A stretch of DNA of 64,000 bases from Vibrio sp. Isolate32. GTDB taxonomy: Bacteria; Pseudomonadota; Gammaproteobacteria; Enterobacterales; Vibrionaceae. Of the stretch, positions 8,761 through 17,761 are shown piece after piece. Both the position numbers and the translations under genes were made by a program. The stretch covers positions 244,446 to 308,445 of the forward strand of contig NZ_JAKEUQ010000008.1 in assembly GCF_022397955.1 (NCBI RefSeq), written 5' to 3'. The number at the start of each line of letters is the position of its first letter. The stretch's first letter is position 1. The notes under the pieces are model-generated. The model did not search any database. It was not told the origin of the DNA and saw only the letters and a program-made list of their open reading frames with translations.

Positions 8761-8802
8761 GTATCTGGTGAATTTGGGGTTAAGAGTAAAGAAAGGCAGG
8801 TA

Positions 8803-8836
8803 CTAAAAAGGGCTAATGCTTTCACATTAACCCTTT
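8803..8836 (-). terminator. Terminator of the minus-strand lipoprotein gene
   Basis: A 12-bp stem AAAGGGCTAATG/CATTAACCCTTT (8807-8818 with 8825-8836, one G-T pair) is followed on the minus strand by TTTTTA. Confidence 0.8.
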
Positions 8837-8855
8837 GTATTTGCTTGTGTTGGTT

Positions 8856-9185
8856 CTACTTTTTGATGCTAAGTAGAGTGCCTGATTTACACTTGAACGA
8901 GTAGTAATGGCGGCTTTCACTGAACTTGCCTAAGCCTTCGCCATCACAGTAGTCGATGTTGATGTCGCGCATGACTTCCAGTGTATCTTCACTGCTTAAA
9001 GCAAACTTGGAGCCGTCAGAGCAGACGATGCGGACTCTTTCGTCATGACTTACTGAATAGAGTTCGACTTCTGTATTACACAGTTCAAAAGAGGCTTCGC
9101 GGAAATTGTCTTGCTGACTGTTGGAAGCGCAACCTGCAGTGATGAGTGTTGCAGTAAACACTGTTAAAAGTCCGAGTTTTTTCAT
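8856..9185 (-). CDS. Small lipoprotein, function unknown
   Basis: 109-aa predicted outer-membrane or periplasmic lipoprotein. The signal peptide MKKLGLLTVFTATLITAGC ends in a lipobox with the cysteine at residue 19. The mature part has four cysteines (LCNTE, IVCSD, DYCDG, FKCKS) that could form two disulfides. The open frame runs 126 bp further upstream, but ATG 9185 follows a GAAGGA ribosome binding site and begins the signal peptide, so it was chosen. It is not recognised beyond a Vibrio-type conserved lipoprotein. It has its own terminator. Confidence 0.8.
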   Translation of the reverse strand: MKKLGLLTVFTATLITAGCASNSQQDNFREASFELCNTEVELYSVSHDERVRIVCSDGSKFALSSEDTLEVMRDINIDYCDGEGLGKFSESRHYYSFKCKSGTLLSIKK

Positions 9186-9354
9186 TGTTGATCCTTCACC
9201 TTTATTCTTTTTAGCGACGATTCTTGCTTCCTGCTTTGGGTAGCTTTTAAAACGACAGGCTTCGACCCAAGGAGCGTGAGTAGACATAAAGATATAAAAG
9301 TATAGGCGCAAATTTATAATTTATATAAGTTTTTTGCTTTTAACTGGCGCCAAC

Positions 9355-9383
9355 AAAAAGACCAACACAAGGTTGGCCTTTGT
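9355..9383 (-). terminator. Terminator of the yaeP/DUF4250 pair
   Basis: On the minus strand the hairpin AAGGCCAAC...GTTGGTCTT is followed by TTTGTTG, just past the DUF4250 stop codon. Confidence 0.7.
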
Positions 9384-9399
9384 CAATCTGAACTACGAT

Positions 9400-9591
9400 T
9401 TATCGAAATTGTTTCGCTTCTGGTAGGAATTCAAAGCCTGCAGTCACAAGTTTTGCTTCGAGTGCAGCTTTATCAATATCGAAGAAGTTAGCGAGTTTAT
9501 CTAGGTCGCCAGAGAAGTCGTCACGTAGCTTCATGTTAACGATGCTCATCAGCATCACAGGATCCATGGTTTCAAAATTCGCTAAGTTCAT
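9400..9591 (-). CDS. DUF4250 domain protein
   Basis: 63-aa acidic protein matching the DUF4250 pattern: TMDPVMLMSIVNMKLRD near residues 8-24, then a helical segment ending in QFR. Function is unknown. It begins one base after the yaeP stop codon, so the two are probably co-transcribed and translationally coupled. No signal peptide or membrane segment is seen. Confidence 0.8.
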   Translation of the reverse strand: MNLANFETMDPVMLMSIVNMKLRDDFSGDLDKLANFFDIDKAALEAKLVTAGFEFLPEAKQFR

Positions 9592-9592
9592 A

Positions 9593-9796
9593 TTAGTCCT
9601 CGAAATCAGAGATCAGTAAGTTCGCTGCAGCAAAGGCAGCACGTTCACGCGCTTCGCGTGGAAGAGACTCATCGGCTGCTAAGTCATTGAGTGTTTTCAC
9701 TGCACATGTAATCGCTTGAGGGATGTAACCCTGATCGCCACTACCGATTTGAGAATAAAGCTCACGCACTAAATCACAACAATCGTATACTTTCAT
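9593..9796 (-). CDS. yaeP: YaeP family protein (UPF0253)
   Basis: 67-aa protein resembling E. coli YaeP along its length: the [27 protein letters not shown] start, [11 protein letters not shown], and [18 protein letters not shown] at the end. It is a cytoplasmic all-helical protein of unknown role. It is the first gene of a two-gene unit with the DUF4250 gene. Confidence 0.85.
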   Translation of the reverse strand: MKVYDCCDLVRELYSQIGSGDQGYIPQAITCAVKTLNDLAADESLPREARERAAFAAANLLISDFED

Positions 9797-9915
9797 TTCT
9801 ATACCTAACTAAATGATAACTTCTCTCAATATACACACAGAGAAAAGCAAAAACAAAGCGCATTCAACGAAAATTCGGTTAAGTTTGTTCTTGCTCAAGC
9901 TCTCATTTTTCGAGG

Positions 9916-10584
9916 TTAAATTGTGACCTGTTGTTCTAACTGCAGTTTCACTTCATCGGCTAGATTTAACTGGCGTGCGAGCTCTTTCAAGTACAATTTT
10001 TCCATAAAGTTCTGCTCATCAACCACGATCAACGAAGCGAGGTAGATTTCGCTTGCTTGTTGCGGGCTGGTGGCGAGCTGCGCAATGTCGCTAGGGTCAA
10101 GCGGCTTATGCAGCTCTTCTGAAACTAGCTTGGTCAGTTGATAGTCCGCGCCCATGTTCTCGACAGCTTGCTCTATTTTTGTCATCTCTTCCTCGTCGAC
10201 ATGTCCATCTGCTTTGGAAGCGGCGATCATTGATCGCAGAATCAGCAGGTTATGATTAGAGTCCTGCTCATTGAATGTCGCTTGAGGTGAAGAGTCCGGT
10301 GTGCCCTGTTTAGCTTGGTAGTCGTTATAAACCTTGTAAGCTAAGGCGCCGAGTGCGGCCGCGCCACCAATACTAACGGCCTTTTTACCGATTTTCTTGG
10401 TTTTCTTTGACCCCATCAATGCACCTAACAGCCCACCGCCAATGGCGCCAGCACCAAGAGCCCCAAGTTTACCTTTGTCTTGGGTCAGTCCGCTTAAGCT
10501 AGAGGAGCCTTGAGAGAGTTTCTGGCTGCCTTGTTTTACCAGATCCGACTGCAGTGCTTGGTTAAGTAAACTTTTGATATCCAT
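9916..10584 (-). CDS. DUF533 / TerB-fold protein (YebE-like)
   Basis: 222-aa protein. Residues 1-60 are polar and linker-like. Residues about 45-85 hold a glycine-rich hydrophobic stretch (GALGAGAIGGGLLGALMG) that may insert in the membrane. The C-terminal half is the helical TerB/DUF533 domain, with MIAASKADGHVDEEEMTKI as its metal-binding-like loop. E. coli YebE has the same design and no settled function. The frame extends 114 bp upstream, but ATG 10584 follows a GGAGG ribosome binding site and starts MDIKSLLNQ, so it was chosen. Confidence 0.82.
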   Translation of the reverse strand: MDIKSLLNQALQSDLVKQGSQKLSQGSSSLSGLTQDKGKLGALGAGAIGGGLLGALMGSKKTKKIGKKAVSIGGAAALGALAYKVYNDYQAKQGTPDSSPQATFNEQDSNHNLLILRSMIAASKADGHVDEEEMTKIEQAVENMGADYQLTKLVSEELHKPLDPSDIAQLATSPQQASEIYLASLIVVDEQNFMEKLYLKELARQLNLADEVKLQLEQQVTI

Positions 10585-10710
10585 GGAACCTCCAGAAATA
10601 AACACGTTGGAATTGTCTTGAGATTCACTATACGTCCTCGAAGGTGAACAGAGGATTAACTTACAATGATTTACATTCAGTTTGGGGAAGAGAGGCAAAA
10701 GCAGGAGGGA

Positions 10711-10740
10711 TAAAAAAGGCCGCCATGTGGCAGCCTTTTG
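10711..10740 (-). terminator. proS terminator
   Basis: A near-perfect stem AAAAGGCCGCC/GGCAGCCTTTT (10714-10724 with 10729-10739) is followed on the minus strand by a T run. Confidence 0.85.
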
Positions 10741-10796
10741 GGGTTTTAATCGAACACGCTTTCAATTGAATAGGAATTCAATCGATGACGATCTGC

Positions 10797-12515
10797 TTAT
10801 TTAGCAAACTGAGCCGTTACGTGCTCAACAATTGAATCCATTGCTACAGCTTCTTTAGTGCCTTCGCGACGGTTCTTGTATTCGAAGTTGCCTTCTTTCA
10901 TTGAGCGGTCGCCGATCACGATAGTGTGGGGGATACCAATTAGCTCGATGTCAGAGAACATTACGCCTGGACGCTCTTTACGGTCATCGAATAGTACTTC
11001 AATACCCATAGCTGTTAGTTCAGCGTATAGCTTCTCAGCTGCTTCTTTAACTTCTTCAGACTTGTGCATGTTCATAGGAACGATAGCAACTTGGAAAGGT
11101 GCTAGTGCGTCTGGCCAGATGATGCCGTATTTGTCATGGTTCTGCTCGATTGCAGAAGCAACAACACGTGATACACCGATACCATAACAACCCATCTCAA
11201 GGGTAACGTTCTTACCGTCAGGACCAAGTACGCCACAGTTCATCGCTTGTGAGTAAACGTTACCTAGTTGGAAGATATGACCAACTTCGATACCACGTTT
11301 AAGCTGAAGTGTACCTTTACCACATGGGCTTAGGTCGCCTTCGATTACGTTACGTAGGTCTTCTACTTGAGCAAGCTCAACGTCACGACCCCAGTTGATA
11401 CCGAAGTAGTGCTTACCATCGATGTTTGCACCCGCGCCAAAGTCGCTCATTACAGCAACAGAGCGGTCAACGATGAATGGTAGCTCTAGGCCTACAGGAC
11501 CAAGTGAACCAGGGCCAGCGCCAACGAGTGCACGAATTTCTTCTTCAGAAGCCATCTCTAGTGGAGAAGCAACTTGTGGAAGGTTTTCCGCTTTCACTTC
11601 GTTCAGTTCGTGATCGCCACGGATGATTAGAGCAATGATGTCTGCATCTACTTCATCAGAAGCTTTAACGAATAGAGTCTTAACGGTTTTCTCGATTGCT
11701 AGACCGTGTTGCTTTACCAATTCTGCGATAGTTTTCGCGTTTGGAGTATCAACCAGTTCCATCTCTTGAGTTGGTGCAGCAGCTTCTTCAGTTGGAGCAA
11801 GTGCTTCCGCTTTCTCGATGTTTGCTGCGTAATCAGATTCTGTAGAGAATGCGATTAGGTCTTCGCCGCTTTCAGCTAGTACGTGGAACTCTTGAGAACC
11901 ACTACCACCGATAGCGCCTGAGTCTGCAAGTACTGGACGGTACTCAAGGCCCATGCGGTCGAATGCATTACAGTAAGCATCGTGCATCGCTTGGTAAGAC
12001 TTTTCTAGGCCTTCTTTGTCGATGTCGAAGCTGTACGCATCCATCATAGAGAATTCACGAGCACGCATAACACCGAAACGTGGACGACGCTCATCACGGA
12101 ACTTAGTTTGAATCTGGTACAGGTTCAGTGGTAGCTGTTTGTACGAGTTTACTTCATTACGAACTAGGCTCGTGATTACTTCTTCAGCTGTTGGGCTAAG
12201 AACAAACGGACGAGAATGACGGTCAGTAAAGCGCAGTAGTTCTGGGCCCATTTTTTCGCTACGACCAGTCTCTTCCCATAGCTCAAACGGCTGCACTACG
12301 GGCATTAAAGTCTCAACTGCACCTGCATTATCGATCTCTTGGCGAACGATGTTTTCGACTTTACGCAGTACACGCAGACCGGTAGGTAGCCAAGTGTATA
12401 AACCTGAAGCTAGCTTACGGATCATACCTGCACGTAGCATCAGCTGGTGGCTGATAACTTCTGCGTCGTTTGGAGTCTCTTTCAGAGTAGAAAGAAGATA
12501 GTTACTGGTACGCAT
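10797..12515 (-). CDS. proS: Prolyl-tRNA synthetase
   Basis: 572-aa class-II aminoacyl-tRNA synthetase of the bacterial type. The catalytic core has motif 2 in [21 protein letters not shown] near residues 140-160. The YbaK-like editing insertion, which removes mischarged alanine, covers about residues 225-400. Motif 3 ([10 protein letters not shown]) and the anticodon-binding domain follow at the C-terminus. The start [13 protein letters not shown] is the canonical one. It is monocistronic on the minus strand with a clear terminator. Confidence 0.97.
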   Translation of the reverse strand: MRTSNYLLSTLKETPNDAEVISHQLMLRAGMIRKLASGLYTWLPTGLRVLRKVENIVRQEIDNAGAVETLMPVVQPFELWEETGRSEKMGPELLRFTDRHSRPFVLSPTAEEVITSLVRNEVNSYKQLPLNLYQIQTKFRDERRPRFGVMRAREFSMMDAYSFDIDKEGLEKSYQAMHDAYCNAFDRMGLEYRPVLADSGAIGGSGSQEFHVLAESGEDLIAFSTESDYAANIEKAEALAPTEEAAAPTQEMELVDTPNAKTIAELVKQHGLAIEKTVKTLFVKASDEVDADIIALIIRGDHELNEVKAENLPQVASPLEMASEEEIRALVGAGPGSLGPVGLELPFIVDRSVAVMSDFGAGANIDGKHYFGINWGRDVELAQVEDLRNVIEGDLSPCGKGTLQLKRGIEVGHIFQLGNVYSQAMNCGVLGPDGKNVTLEMGCYGIGVSRVVASAIEQNHDKYGIIWPDALAPFQVAIVPMNMHKSEEVKEAAEKLYAELTAMGIEVLFDDRKERPGVMFSDIELIGIPHTIVIGDRSMKEGNFEYKNRREGTKEAVAMDSIVEHVTAQFAK

Positions 12516-12549
12516 TCTATGGTATCCGTTTCATCATTAATAAAAGTAA

Positions 12550-12578
12550 ATTTACTGCCGTTATTGGCAGCAGTAAAT
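12550..12578 (-). other. Hairpin between trmO and proS
   Basis: ATTTACTGCC pairs with GGCAG.AGTAAAT (12550-12559 with 12566-12578), a stable inverted repeat with one bulge. On the minus strand it lies between the trmO stop and the proS start but has only a weak T-rich tail, so it may be a poor terminator or a leader structure of proS. Confidence 0.4.
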
Positions 12579-12616
12579 CCGATATAGCCGCATATAATAT
12601 CAGCCTATTTGGGATC

Positions 12617-13312
12617 TCAAAAGCGTTCAATGTCAGTTACATTGATGAAAAACGCCTCAACAACGAATTTCACGTTAAGATCGAACAAATTTACCGCATA
12701 TTCCTTGTTGTCTGGCTTGCCTTTCTTATAGGCGGGGCGAGGATCTTGGCCTAATACCTCTTTGATCACTTGAATAATATGGCGCGCCTCTGGGTGCTGT
12801 GCCAGTTTGCTTTGTGCCTGCTGTGAAAAGTTAACCTCTAACACCTCTGGCTCTTCGGCTGCAAACCCTCCCTGTGCATCCGGAATGGAATCGGAGTAGG
12901 GGATGTAAGGCTTGATGTCGATAATTGGTGTCCCGTCGACTAAATCGACACTGCCAAGGTCTAGCCAAGTTTGCCCTTTATCTTGAGATACGCCTTTTAA
13001 CTCCACCGCAGACATGCCAATTCCGTTGGGCCTAAATGTGGCACGAGATGCAAAAACTCCAATGCGTTCATTACCACCCAGTCGAGGGGGCCTCACCGTC
13101 GGGTTCCAGCCCGCTTCAAGGTTTTTGTCGAACAGAAATAACAGCCACACATGGCTGAATTGTTCGATGTTGCGAACTGACTCTAGGCAGTTTGCCGCGT
13201 CAACAAGCCTTACTTTGGAGGTTGATGTCGGCACCAACCTAGGCTGCCTTGGTACCGCGAACTTCTCTTTATAGGGAGATTCTATAAAGCCAATAGGTTC
13301 AATGGAGTACAT
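12617..13312 (-). CDS. trmO: TrmO, tRNA (N6-threonylcarbamoyladenosine-37) methyltransferase
   Basis: 231-aa TsaA/TrmO protein that uses S-adenosylmethionine to methylate t6A37 to m6t6A37 in threonine tRNAs. The N-terminal beta-barrel (about residues 1-150) has the family blocks IGFIESPYKEKF, PRQPRLVP, RPPRLGGNERIGVFASR and FRPNGIGMSAVEL. The C-terminal part ends in the NVTDIERF tail. It is divergent from the L31B/L36B pair. Its start region is only about 125 bp from the rpmE2 ATG, so the Fur-like box there could also affect trmO. Confidence 0.93.
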   Translation of the reverse strand: MYSIEPIGFIESPYKEKFAVPRQPRLVPTSTSKVRLVDAANCLESVRNIEQFSHVWLLFLFDKNLEAGWNPTVRPPRLGGNERIGVFASRATFRPNGIGMSAVELKGVSQDKGQTWLDLGSVDLVDGTPIIDIKPYIPYSDSIPDAQGGFAAEEPEVLEVNFSQQAQSKLAQHPEARHIIQVIKEVLGQDPRPAYKKGKPDNKEYAVNLFDLNVKFVVEAFFINVTDIERF

Positions 13313-13376
13313 GGGGGGAGGTTCTCTAATTACGATCTATGGCCGGAAAATATCACAAAATAACTTGTTTTTCCTT

Positions 13377-13391
13377 TGATAATAATTATCA
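13377..13391. promoter_or_regulatory. Perfect 7-1-7 Fur-like box
   Basis: TGATAATAATTATCA is an exact inverted repeat with 7-bp arms around one base, identical to the 7-1-7 Fur motif TGATAAT-N-ATTATCA. It lies between trmO and rpmE2, 45 bp upstream of the rpmE2 ATG. Confidence 0.65.
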
Positions 13392-13394
13392 TTT

Positions 13395-13416
13395 GCGATG
13401 TTATAACGTATCAAAT
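13395..13416 (+). promoter_or_regulatory. Zur-like box upstream of rpmE2
   Basis: GATGTTATAACGTATCA contains the full left half ATGTTATA of the gammaproteobacterial Zur motif (GAAATGTTATA-N-TATAACATTTC) and a partial right half. Paralogous zinc-free L31/L36 genes are standard Zur targets, so the site is expected. Confidence 0.65.
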
Positions 13417-13435
13417 GATAATTTAGGGGAAACAA

Positions 13436-13696
13436 ATGAAACCAAATATCCATCCTGATTACCGCACTGTGGTTTTTCATGATACCAGTGTTGATGAATA
13501 CTTCTTGATAGGTTCAACTTTGAAAACAGAGCGTACGATCGAATGGGAAGATGGCAATACTTACCCTTACTTCACTATTGAAGTGTCTTCAAAGTCTCAT
13601 CCTTTCTATACAGGTAAGCAACGAGTGATTCATAAAGAAGGTCGCGTGGCGAACTTTACTCGCCGCTTTGGTCAATTGGGTAAGGGAGCTAAATAG
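13436..13696 (+). CDS. rpmE2: Type B 50S ribosomal protein L31 (zinc-independent)
   Basis: 86-aa L31 paralogue of the YkgM type. It starts [16 protein letters not shown] and lacks the CXXC zinc-binding cysteines of the housekeeping L31. It replaces zinc-containing L31 on ribosomes when zinc is scarce, freeing zinc for the cell. A GGGGAAA ribosome binding site precedes the ATG. The L36 paralogue follows at the next base. Zur-like and Fur-like boxes lie upstream. Confidence 0.95.
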   Translation: MKPNIHPDYRTVVFHDTSVDEYFLIGSTLKTERTIEWEDGNTYPYFTIEVSSKSHPFYTGKQRVIHKEGRVANFTRRFGQLGKGAK

Positions 13697-13822
13697 ATGA
13701 AGGTTGTAAAATCACTTAAAAGTGCAAAGAGCCGTCACCCGGATTGTCAAATCGTTAAGCGTAGAGGGCGCCTATATGTAATTTGCAAAACCAACCCAAG
13801 GTTCAAAGCGGTTCAAAAATAA
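13697..13822 (+). CDS. rpmJ2: Type B 50S ribosomal protein L36 (zinc-independent)
   Basis: 41-aa L36 paralogue of the YkgO type, beginning [15 protein letters not shown] and ending [10 protein letters not shown]. Only CQIVKRR and VICKTNP keep single cysteines; the CXXC zinc site of standard L36 is lost. Its ATG immediately follows the rpmE2 stop codon (TAGATG), so the two are translationally coupled. Expected expression is under zinc limitation. Confidence 0.93.
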   Translation: MKVVKSLKSAKSRHPDCQIVKRRGRLYVICKTNPRFKAVQK

Positions 13823-14210
13823 GCAGTCAATTGGATGTGACACACCTTTAAAAAACGAGGGGAAAGTCAAACTTTATTCATTTAACGGTTTTTCTTTTCC
13901 TTCATATGCAAGTTGATTAAATACCGAGTGGTTGCTTATTGTACGATGAACTTTATTTTTAAACTAATCAAGAGGTTATATCGTAAGTTATATTAATAGT
14001 GAATGTATAGTTGTAAATTATAAAGCTGGCTTTTGTGTTTGTTGTGGTTTTATTTGCTAATTAATTGTTTAAATAGAGTTAAATGTCGTCGCTTGTTACA
14101 CATTTTGTAACATTTTGAATTTCTAATTGATAATTTTGTCGCGTACCCTTCGCCTGCAATTTGAACATTTTTGTCACAATTGCATAGGAATCACTACAAG
14201 GAGGGAACTG
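13823..14210 (+). promoter_or_regulatory. Region upstream of the AbgT gene, with a palindromic site
   Basis: 388 bp of AT-rich sequence without a supported gene. TGTTACA-CATTT-TGTAACA at 14094-14112 is an exact 7-bp inverted repeat of operator size, about 100 bp upstream of the start codon. The regulator is not known. No terminator is evident after rpmJ2. Confidence 0.5.
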
Positions 14211-15797
14211 ATGAGTTCATCAGCTTCAATAAAAAACAACTCGCCAAAGAAACCTATTTTTACCCGTTTTCTCGATGGTGTTGAGTATTTGGGGAATCTA
14301 TTACCCCACCCGATCACTCTTTTCGCAATCTTCTGTGTCGCAATCTTAGTTACTTCTGGTATCGCAGGGTACTTTGAAGTGTCTGTTATGGACCCTCGTC
14401 CAGAAGGTGCCCCAGGTCGTGCTGCTGACGGCATGATCCACGTTGTAAGCTTACTTAATGCTGAAGGCTTACAACTTATCGTAACTAATTTAGTTAAAAA
14501 CTTTGTTGGCTTTGCGCCATTAGGTACCGTGCTAGTTGCAATGCTAGGTGTAGCGATTGCTGAGCACTCAGGCCTACTATCTGCTGCGATGCGTGGCATG
14601 GTAATGGGCGCATCTAAGCGCATGGTTACAGTAACTGTGGTATTCGCAGGTATCATTTCTAACACAGCTTCAGAGCTAGGTTACGTGGTACTGATTCCAC
14701 TTGCAGCAATGCTTTTCCACTCTTTAGGTCGTCACCCTCTTGCTGGTCTAGCGGCAGCATTCGCGGGTGTATCTGGTGGTTACTCTGCAAACCTTCTAAT
14801 CGGTACGGTTGATCCACTTCTTTCTGGTATTACAGAAACAGCGGCACAAATGATCGACCCGACTTACACAGTTGGTCCAGAATCAAACTGGTACTTCATG
14901 TTTGTGTCTACTTTCTTCATCGCAATTACGGGTGCATTCGTAACGGAGAAGATTGTTGAACCAAAACTGGGTAAATACAACGACGAAGAAGCGTCTGAAG
15001 ATTTATCAAACGATACAATGGGCAAGCTAACAGACGTTGAGAAGAAAGGTCTTAAGCTAGCAGGTATCGCAGTTCTAGCAGTATCAGCTCTTCTTGCTTG
15101 GACAATTGTTCCTGAAGACGGTGTTCTACGTTCTGCAGCTGGCACGGTAGCAGGTTCTCCGTTCCTTAAGAGTATCGTAGCGTTCATCTTCGTATTCTTC
15201 GCAGTTCCTGGTTTTGTTTACGGTAAAGTTACCGGCACAATGAAAACTGACCGCGACGTTATCGATGCAATGTCTAAGTCTATGTCTTCTATGGGCATGT
15301 ACATCGTACTTGTATTCTTCGCTGCTCAGTTTGTTGCTTTCTTCAAGTGGACTAACTTCGGTCAAGTATTCGCAGTAGCGGGCGCAAGTTTCCTACAAGA
15401 CATCGGCCTAACAGGTCCAATGTTGTTCTTCGCATTCATCCTAATGTGTGGCTTCATTAACCTGATGATCGGTTCAGCGTCTGCTCAGTGGGCAGTAACA
15501 GCACCTATCTTTGTTCCAATGCTAATGCTTGTTGGTTACGCACCAGAAACGATTCAAGCGGCTTACCGTATCGGTGATTCAACGACGAACATCATTACTC
15601 CAATGATGAGCTACTTCGGTCTTATCCTTGCAGTAGCAACTCGTTACATGAAGAACCTAGGTATTGGTACTCTGATCGCAACTATGCTTCCATACTCGAT
15701 TGTATTCATCGTTGGTTGGAGTTTAATGTTCTACGTGTGGGTATTCGTATTTGGCCTACCAGTTGGCCCAGGTGCAGCAACGTACTACACGCCATAG
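14211..15797 (+). CDS. AbgT-family transporter
   Basis: 528-aa inner-membrane transporter with about a dozen hydrophobic segments. Family blocks include FLDGVEYLGNLLPHPITLF near residues 19-37, LGVAIAEHSGLLSA, AGVSGGYSANLLIG and GDSTTNIITPMMSYFG. AbgT members move p-aminobenzoyl-glutamate; relatives such as MtrF export sulfonamides or p-aminobenzoate. The frame extends 84 bp upstream, but ATG 14211 follows AAGGAGGGAACTG, a near-ideal ribosome binding site, and gives the normal length. Substrate and direction cannot be read from sequence. Confidence 0.92.
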   Translation: MSSSASIKNNSPKKPIFTRFLDGVEYLGNLLPHPITLFAIFCVAILVTSGIAGYFEVSVMDPRPEGAPGRAADGMIHVVSLLNAEGLQLIVTNLVKNFVGFAPLGTVLVAMLGVAIAEHSGLLSAAMRGMVMGASKRMVTVTVVFAGIISNTASELGYVVLIPLAAMLFHSLGRHPLAGLAAAFAGVSGGYSANLLIGTVDPLLSGITETAAQMIDPTYTVGPESNWYFMFVSTFFIAITGAFVTEKIVEPKLGKYNDEEASEDLSNDTMGKLTDVEKKGLKLAGIAVLAVSALLAWTIVPEDGVLRSAAGTVAGSPFLKSIVAFIFVFFAVPGFVYGKVTGTMKTDRDVIDAMSKSMSSMGMYIVLVFFAAQFVAFFKWTNFGQVFAVAGASFLQDIGLTGPMLFFAFILMCGFINLMIGSASAQWAVTAPIFVPMLMLVGYAPETIQAAYRIGDSTTNIITPMMSYFGLILAVATRYMKNLGIGTLIATMLPYSIVFIVGWSLMFYVWVFVFGLPVGPGAATYYTP

Positions 15798-16597
15798 AAT
15801 CTAATCATTGTCTTATGATTACACCGAAAGCCTGCACATTTTGCGGGCTTTTTCTTTGTTGGAAGAGAGGGATGACAAGCCTGCAAATCGGTAGGCCATC
15901 CCAACCTCCAGCGCCCCCCTACATCCCTTTGGATGAGAGGGGTGTTCGAGTCGTGATGAGTCAATTCAATTTTGCAGATACCAATCCAGCGTGGCGTAAA
16001 TTCATAGAGAGCAATGAGCCTTGCTTGATAAACAAAGGTATACCCTGCATCAATCTGATCTAGCCCTGATGCAGAGGATTCGTTATTTGAAATACCGTAT
16101 AGGTGATTTGAAAGTTTTTTGTCACGATAATCAACTTCGAGGTAGGGGGGAATGGTTAATGGCTTTGCCCATGTTTCTAACGTCCTGCCTAGATGCAGCT
16201 GAACTTCGTAGCCATTATGCTCTGAGGTTACGTCGTGTAAGTAGGTGAGCCTAGCGCCTACTGTCCCCAGCGTTATCCCGAGCTCGCCATTGCCATCTCT
16301 GTTTTGAATGCCATTGGGAAGGTCAATGAAGGTGTCTGATACCTCAGCGAACCGCCAGTTTCCAGATAGTCCGACAAAAGGCAGCAGTTGCCAGTTTGCT
16401 AAGCTGCCATCAATAAAGCCTTTAGGACCAGAATAAAAGAGGTTGGGCGTCGCACCAAGTTGAGGGGTACTCTTGGTAGAAAAAACACTTTCGCCGTAAG
16501 TGAGGCTGCCGCCAACGATGCCATATTCTTGATTGGCTAAGGATAGTTGAGTGCTTCCTAAAGTGATGGACAGTGCTAAAGCGATGCGACGAACCAT
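15785..16597 (-). pseudogene. MipA/OmpV-family outer-membrane protein, C-terminus apparently frameshifted
   Basis: 270-codon frame with a signal peptide MVRRIALALSITLGSTQLSLANQ and MipA/OmpV beta-strand repeats up to TPLIQRDVG. There a run of six Gs (minus strand, about 15917-15922) precedes an ending unlike the family. In the frame reached by adding one G the sequence continues GALEVGMAYRF, the expected aromatic-ended last strand. The present reading frame instead runs through the AbgT terminator and overlaps that gene by 13 bp. The start is ATG 16597 after CGGAG; the open frame begins at TTG 16603. The protein probably cannot be assembled normally unless the tract slips. Confidence 0.7.
15827..15855 (+). 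terminator. Terminator of the AbgT gene
   Basis: AAAGCCTGC/GCGGGCTTT (15827-15835 with 15843-15851, one G-T pair) is followed by Ts. It lies inside the aberrant tail of the convergent MipA-like frame. Confidence 0.8.
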
Positions 16598-16714
16598 AAT
16601 CAATACTCCGTTATTGTAATAAATATCAAGAACGGAGTAGGTCGATTAAAATTTCACAGAGCTCTTTGTCGCCTAAATGAGGCGTTCTCAGATCTCTTAG
16701 GAGAAAGGGGAGGG

Positions 16715-17158
16715 TTAGCGCTTTGCTAGTAGGCGATCAAGGTGGTTGGCGAACTCACGGCGGTCGGTTTGAGAAAGTGAACTTGGGCCACCAGTTTGGA
16801 TGCCACTTGAGCGCATGGTTTCCATAAAGTCGCGAATGTTGAGGCGCGCTTTAATGGTCTCTTTGGTGTAAAGCTCTCCACGAGAGCTCAGCGCTAGTGC
16901 GCCTTTAGTGATCACTTCGTCAGCCAGAGGAATATCAGAAGTAATCACGAGATCGCCTTTCTCTGTGCGTTTTACTATTTCATTGTCGGCGATATCGAAT
17001 CCGCTTGGCACTTGAATAGAGTGAATGTTGTTACGCTTCGGTACAGGGACAACGTGATTCGCGATGAAGGTGCATTCAACACCGGTTCGCTCAGCTGCGC
17101 GTACGATGGTTTCTCGGATAACCTTAGGACAAGCGTCCGCATCAACCCATATCTTCAT
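16715..17158 (-). CDS. YaiI/YqxD family protein (UPF0178, DUF188)
   Basis: 147-aa protein starting [16 protein letters not shown], the PIN-like acidic pocket (D6, D8) of this family. [22 protein letters not shown] and the C-terminal [21 protein letters not shown] block are also diagnostic. The fold suggests a nuclease, but no activity is established. It is probably transcribed as a single gene or with the following KfrA-like gene upstream (64-bp gap). Confidence 0.88.
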   Translation of the reverse strand: MKIWVDADACPKVIRETIVRAAERTGVECTFIANHVVPVPKRNNIHSIQVPSGFDIADNEIVKRTEKGDLVITSDIPLADEVITKGALALSSRGELYTKETIKARLNIRDFMETMRSSGIQTGGPSSLSQTDRREFANHLDRLLAKR

Positions 17159-17222
17159 AGTGTTCTATTTCTCTGTTAGCTAATCTGTTGATTTATTACT
17201 GTTAACTTATTTCTCGGCTAAC

Positions 17223-17510
17223 TTATCGCTCAGTTAATTTGGCTTCAAGCGTGGCGACGCGAGCGGTAAGTTCAAGAATTTGTTTTTCTAGTTGGCTAAT
17301 ACGATCGACCTCTGGTTCTTGTTGTGCAGCGACTTCTACCTTGGGAACGCGGTTCGCGTTTTTCCAGCTTTTAATGGTCGTGATTAACGCAGGCATTGGA
17401 ACCGATGTACTCATGCGAGCTTTTACTAACGCAACGGTTGGCTCTTTGCCTTGTGCTTGCAGTCCTTCAAGTACTGATTTCAACTCTTCAGAAACATCTT
17501 TTGTCAGCAT
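17223..17510 (-). CDS. Small KfrA_N-like DNA-binding protein with coiled coil
   Basis: 95-aa protein. The first half (GKEPTVALVKARMSTSVPMPALITTIKSWK) resembles the helix-turn-helix of the KfrA N-terminal domain. The second half has leucine-zipper heptads (ISQLEKQILELTARVATLEAKL). A regulator or nucleoid-type protein is plausible but not shown. The frame opens at 17522, but ATG 17510 follows GGAGGTCAAC and was chosen. It is divergent from csrB. Confidence 0.7.
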   Translation of the reverse strand: MLTKDVSEELKSVLEGLQAQGKEPTVALVKARMSTSVPMPALITTIKSWKNANRVPKVEVAAQQEPEVDRISQLEKQILELTARVATLEAKLTER

Positions 17511-17587
17511 GTTGACCTCCATTTTTAGTCTTTGGTCATTTTACTCGCTCCGTTTACCGATAGCGAATCATAAAACCGCCTATGGCG

Positions 17588-17605
17588 TGTGAGAGATCTC
17601 TTACA
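17588..17605 (+). promoter_or_regulatory. VarA/GacA (UvrY)-type box upstream of csrB
   Basis: TGTGAGAGATCTCTTACA matches the GacA/UvrY upstream element TGTAAGAGATCTCTTACA at 17 of 18 positions. It lies about 170 bp before the probable start of the csrB RNA, the distance seen for this element at rsmY/rsmZ-type genes. Confidence 0.85.
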
Positions 17606-17761
17606 AACGCTGTAAGATAACGCGAACACTTCTCTAGAGAAATTGATACACATACGATTAAGGTGTTGAATTTTAATTGTTTTATATAATTAACAACTTG
17701 GTTGAATTCAAAATGTGATGCAAATCTATTGTCCAAAATCCTAAATCGCGTAAATTAAACC

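Noticed and set aside
13942..13992. 16-aa frame MNFIFKLIKRLYRKLY in the gap before abgT
   Set aside because: It has no ribosome binding site and no conserved neighbour; AT-rich DNA gives such frames by chance.
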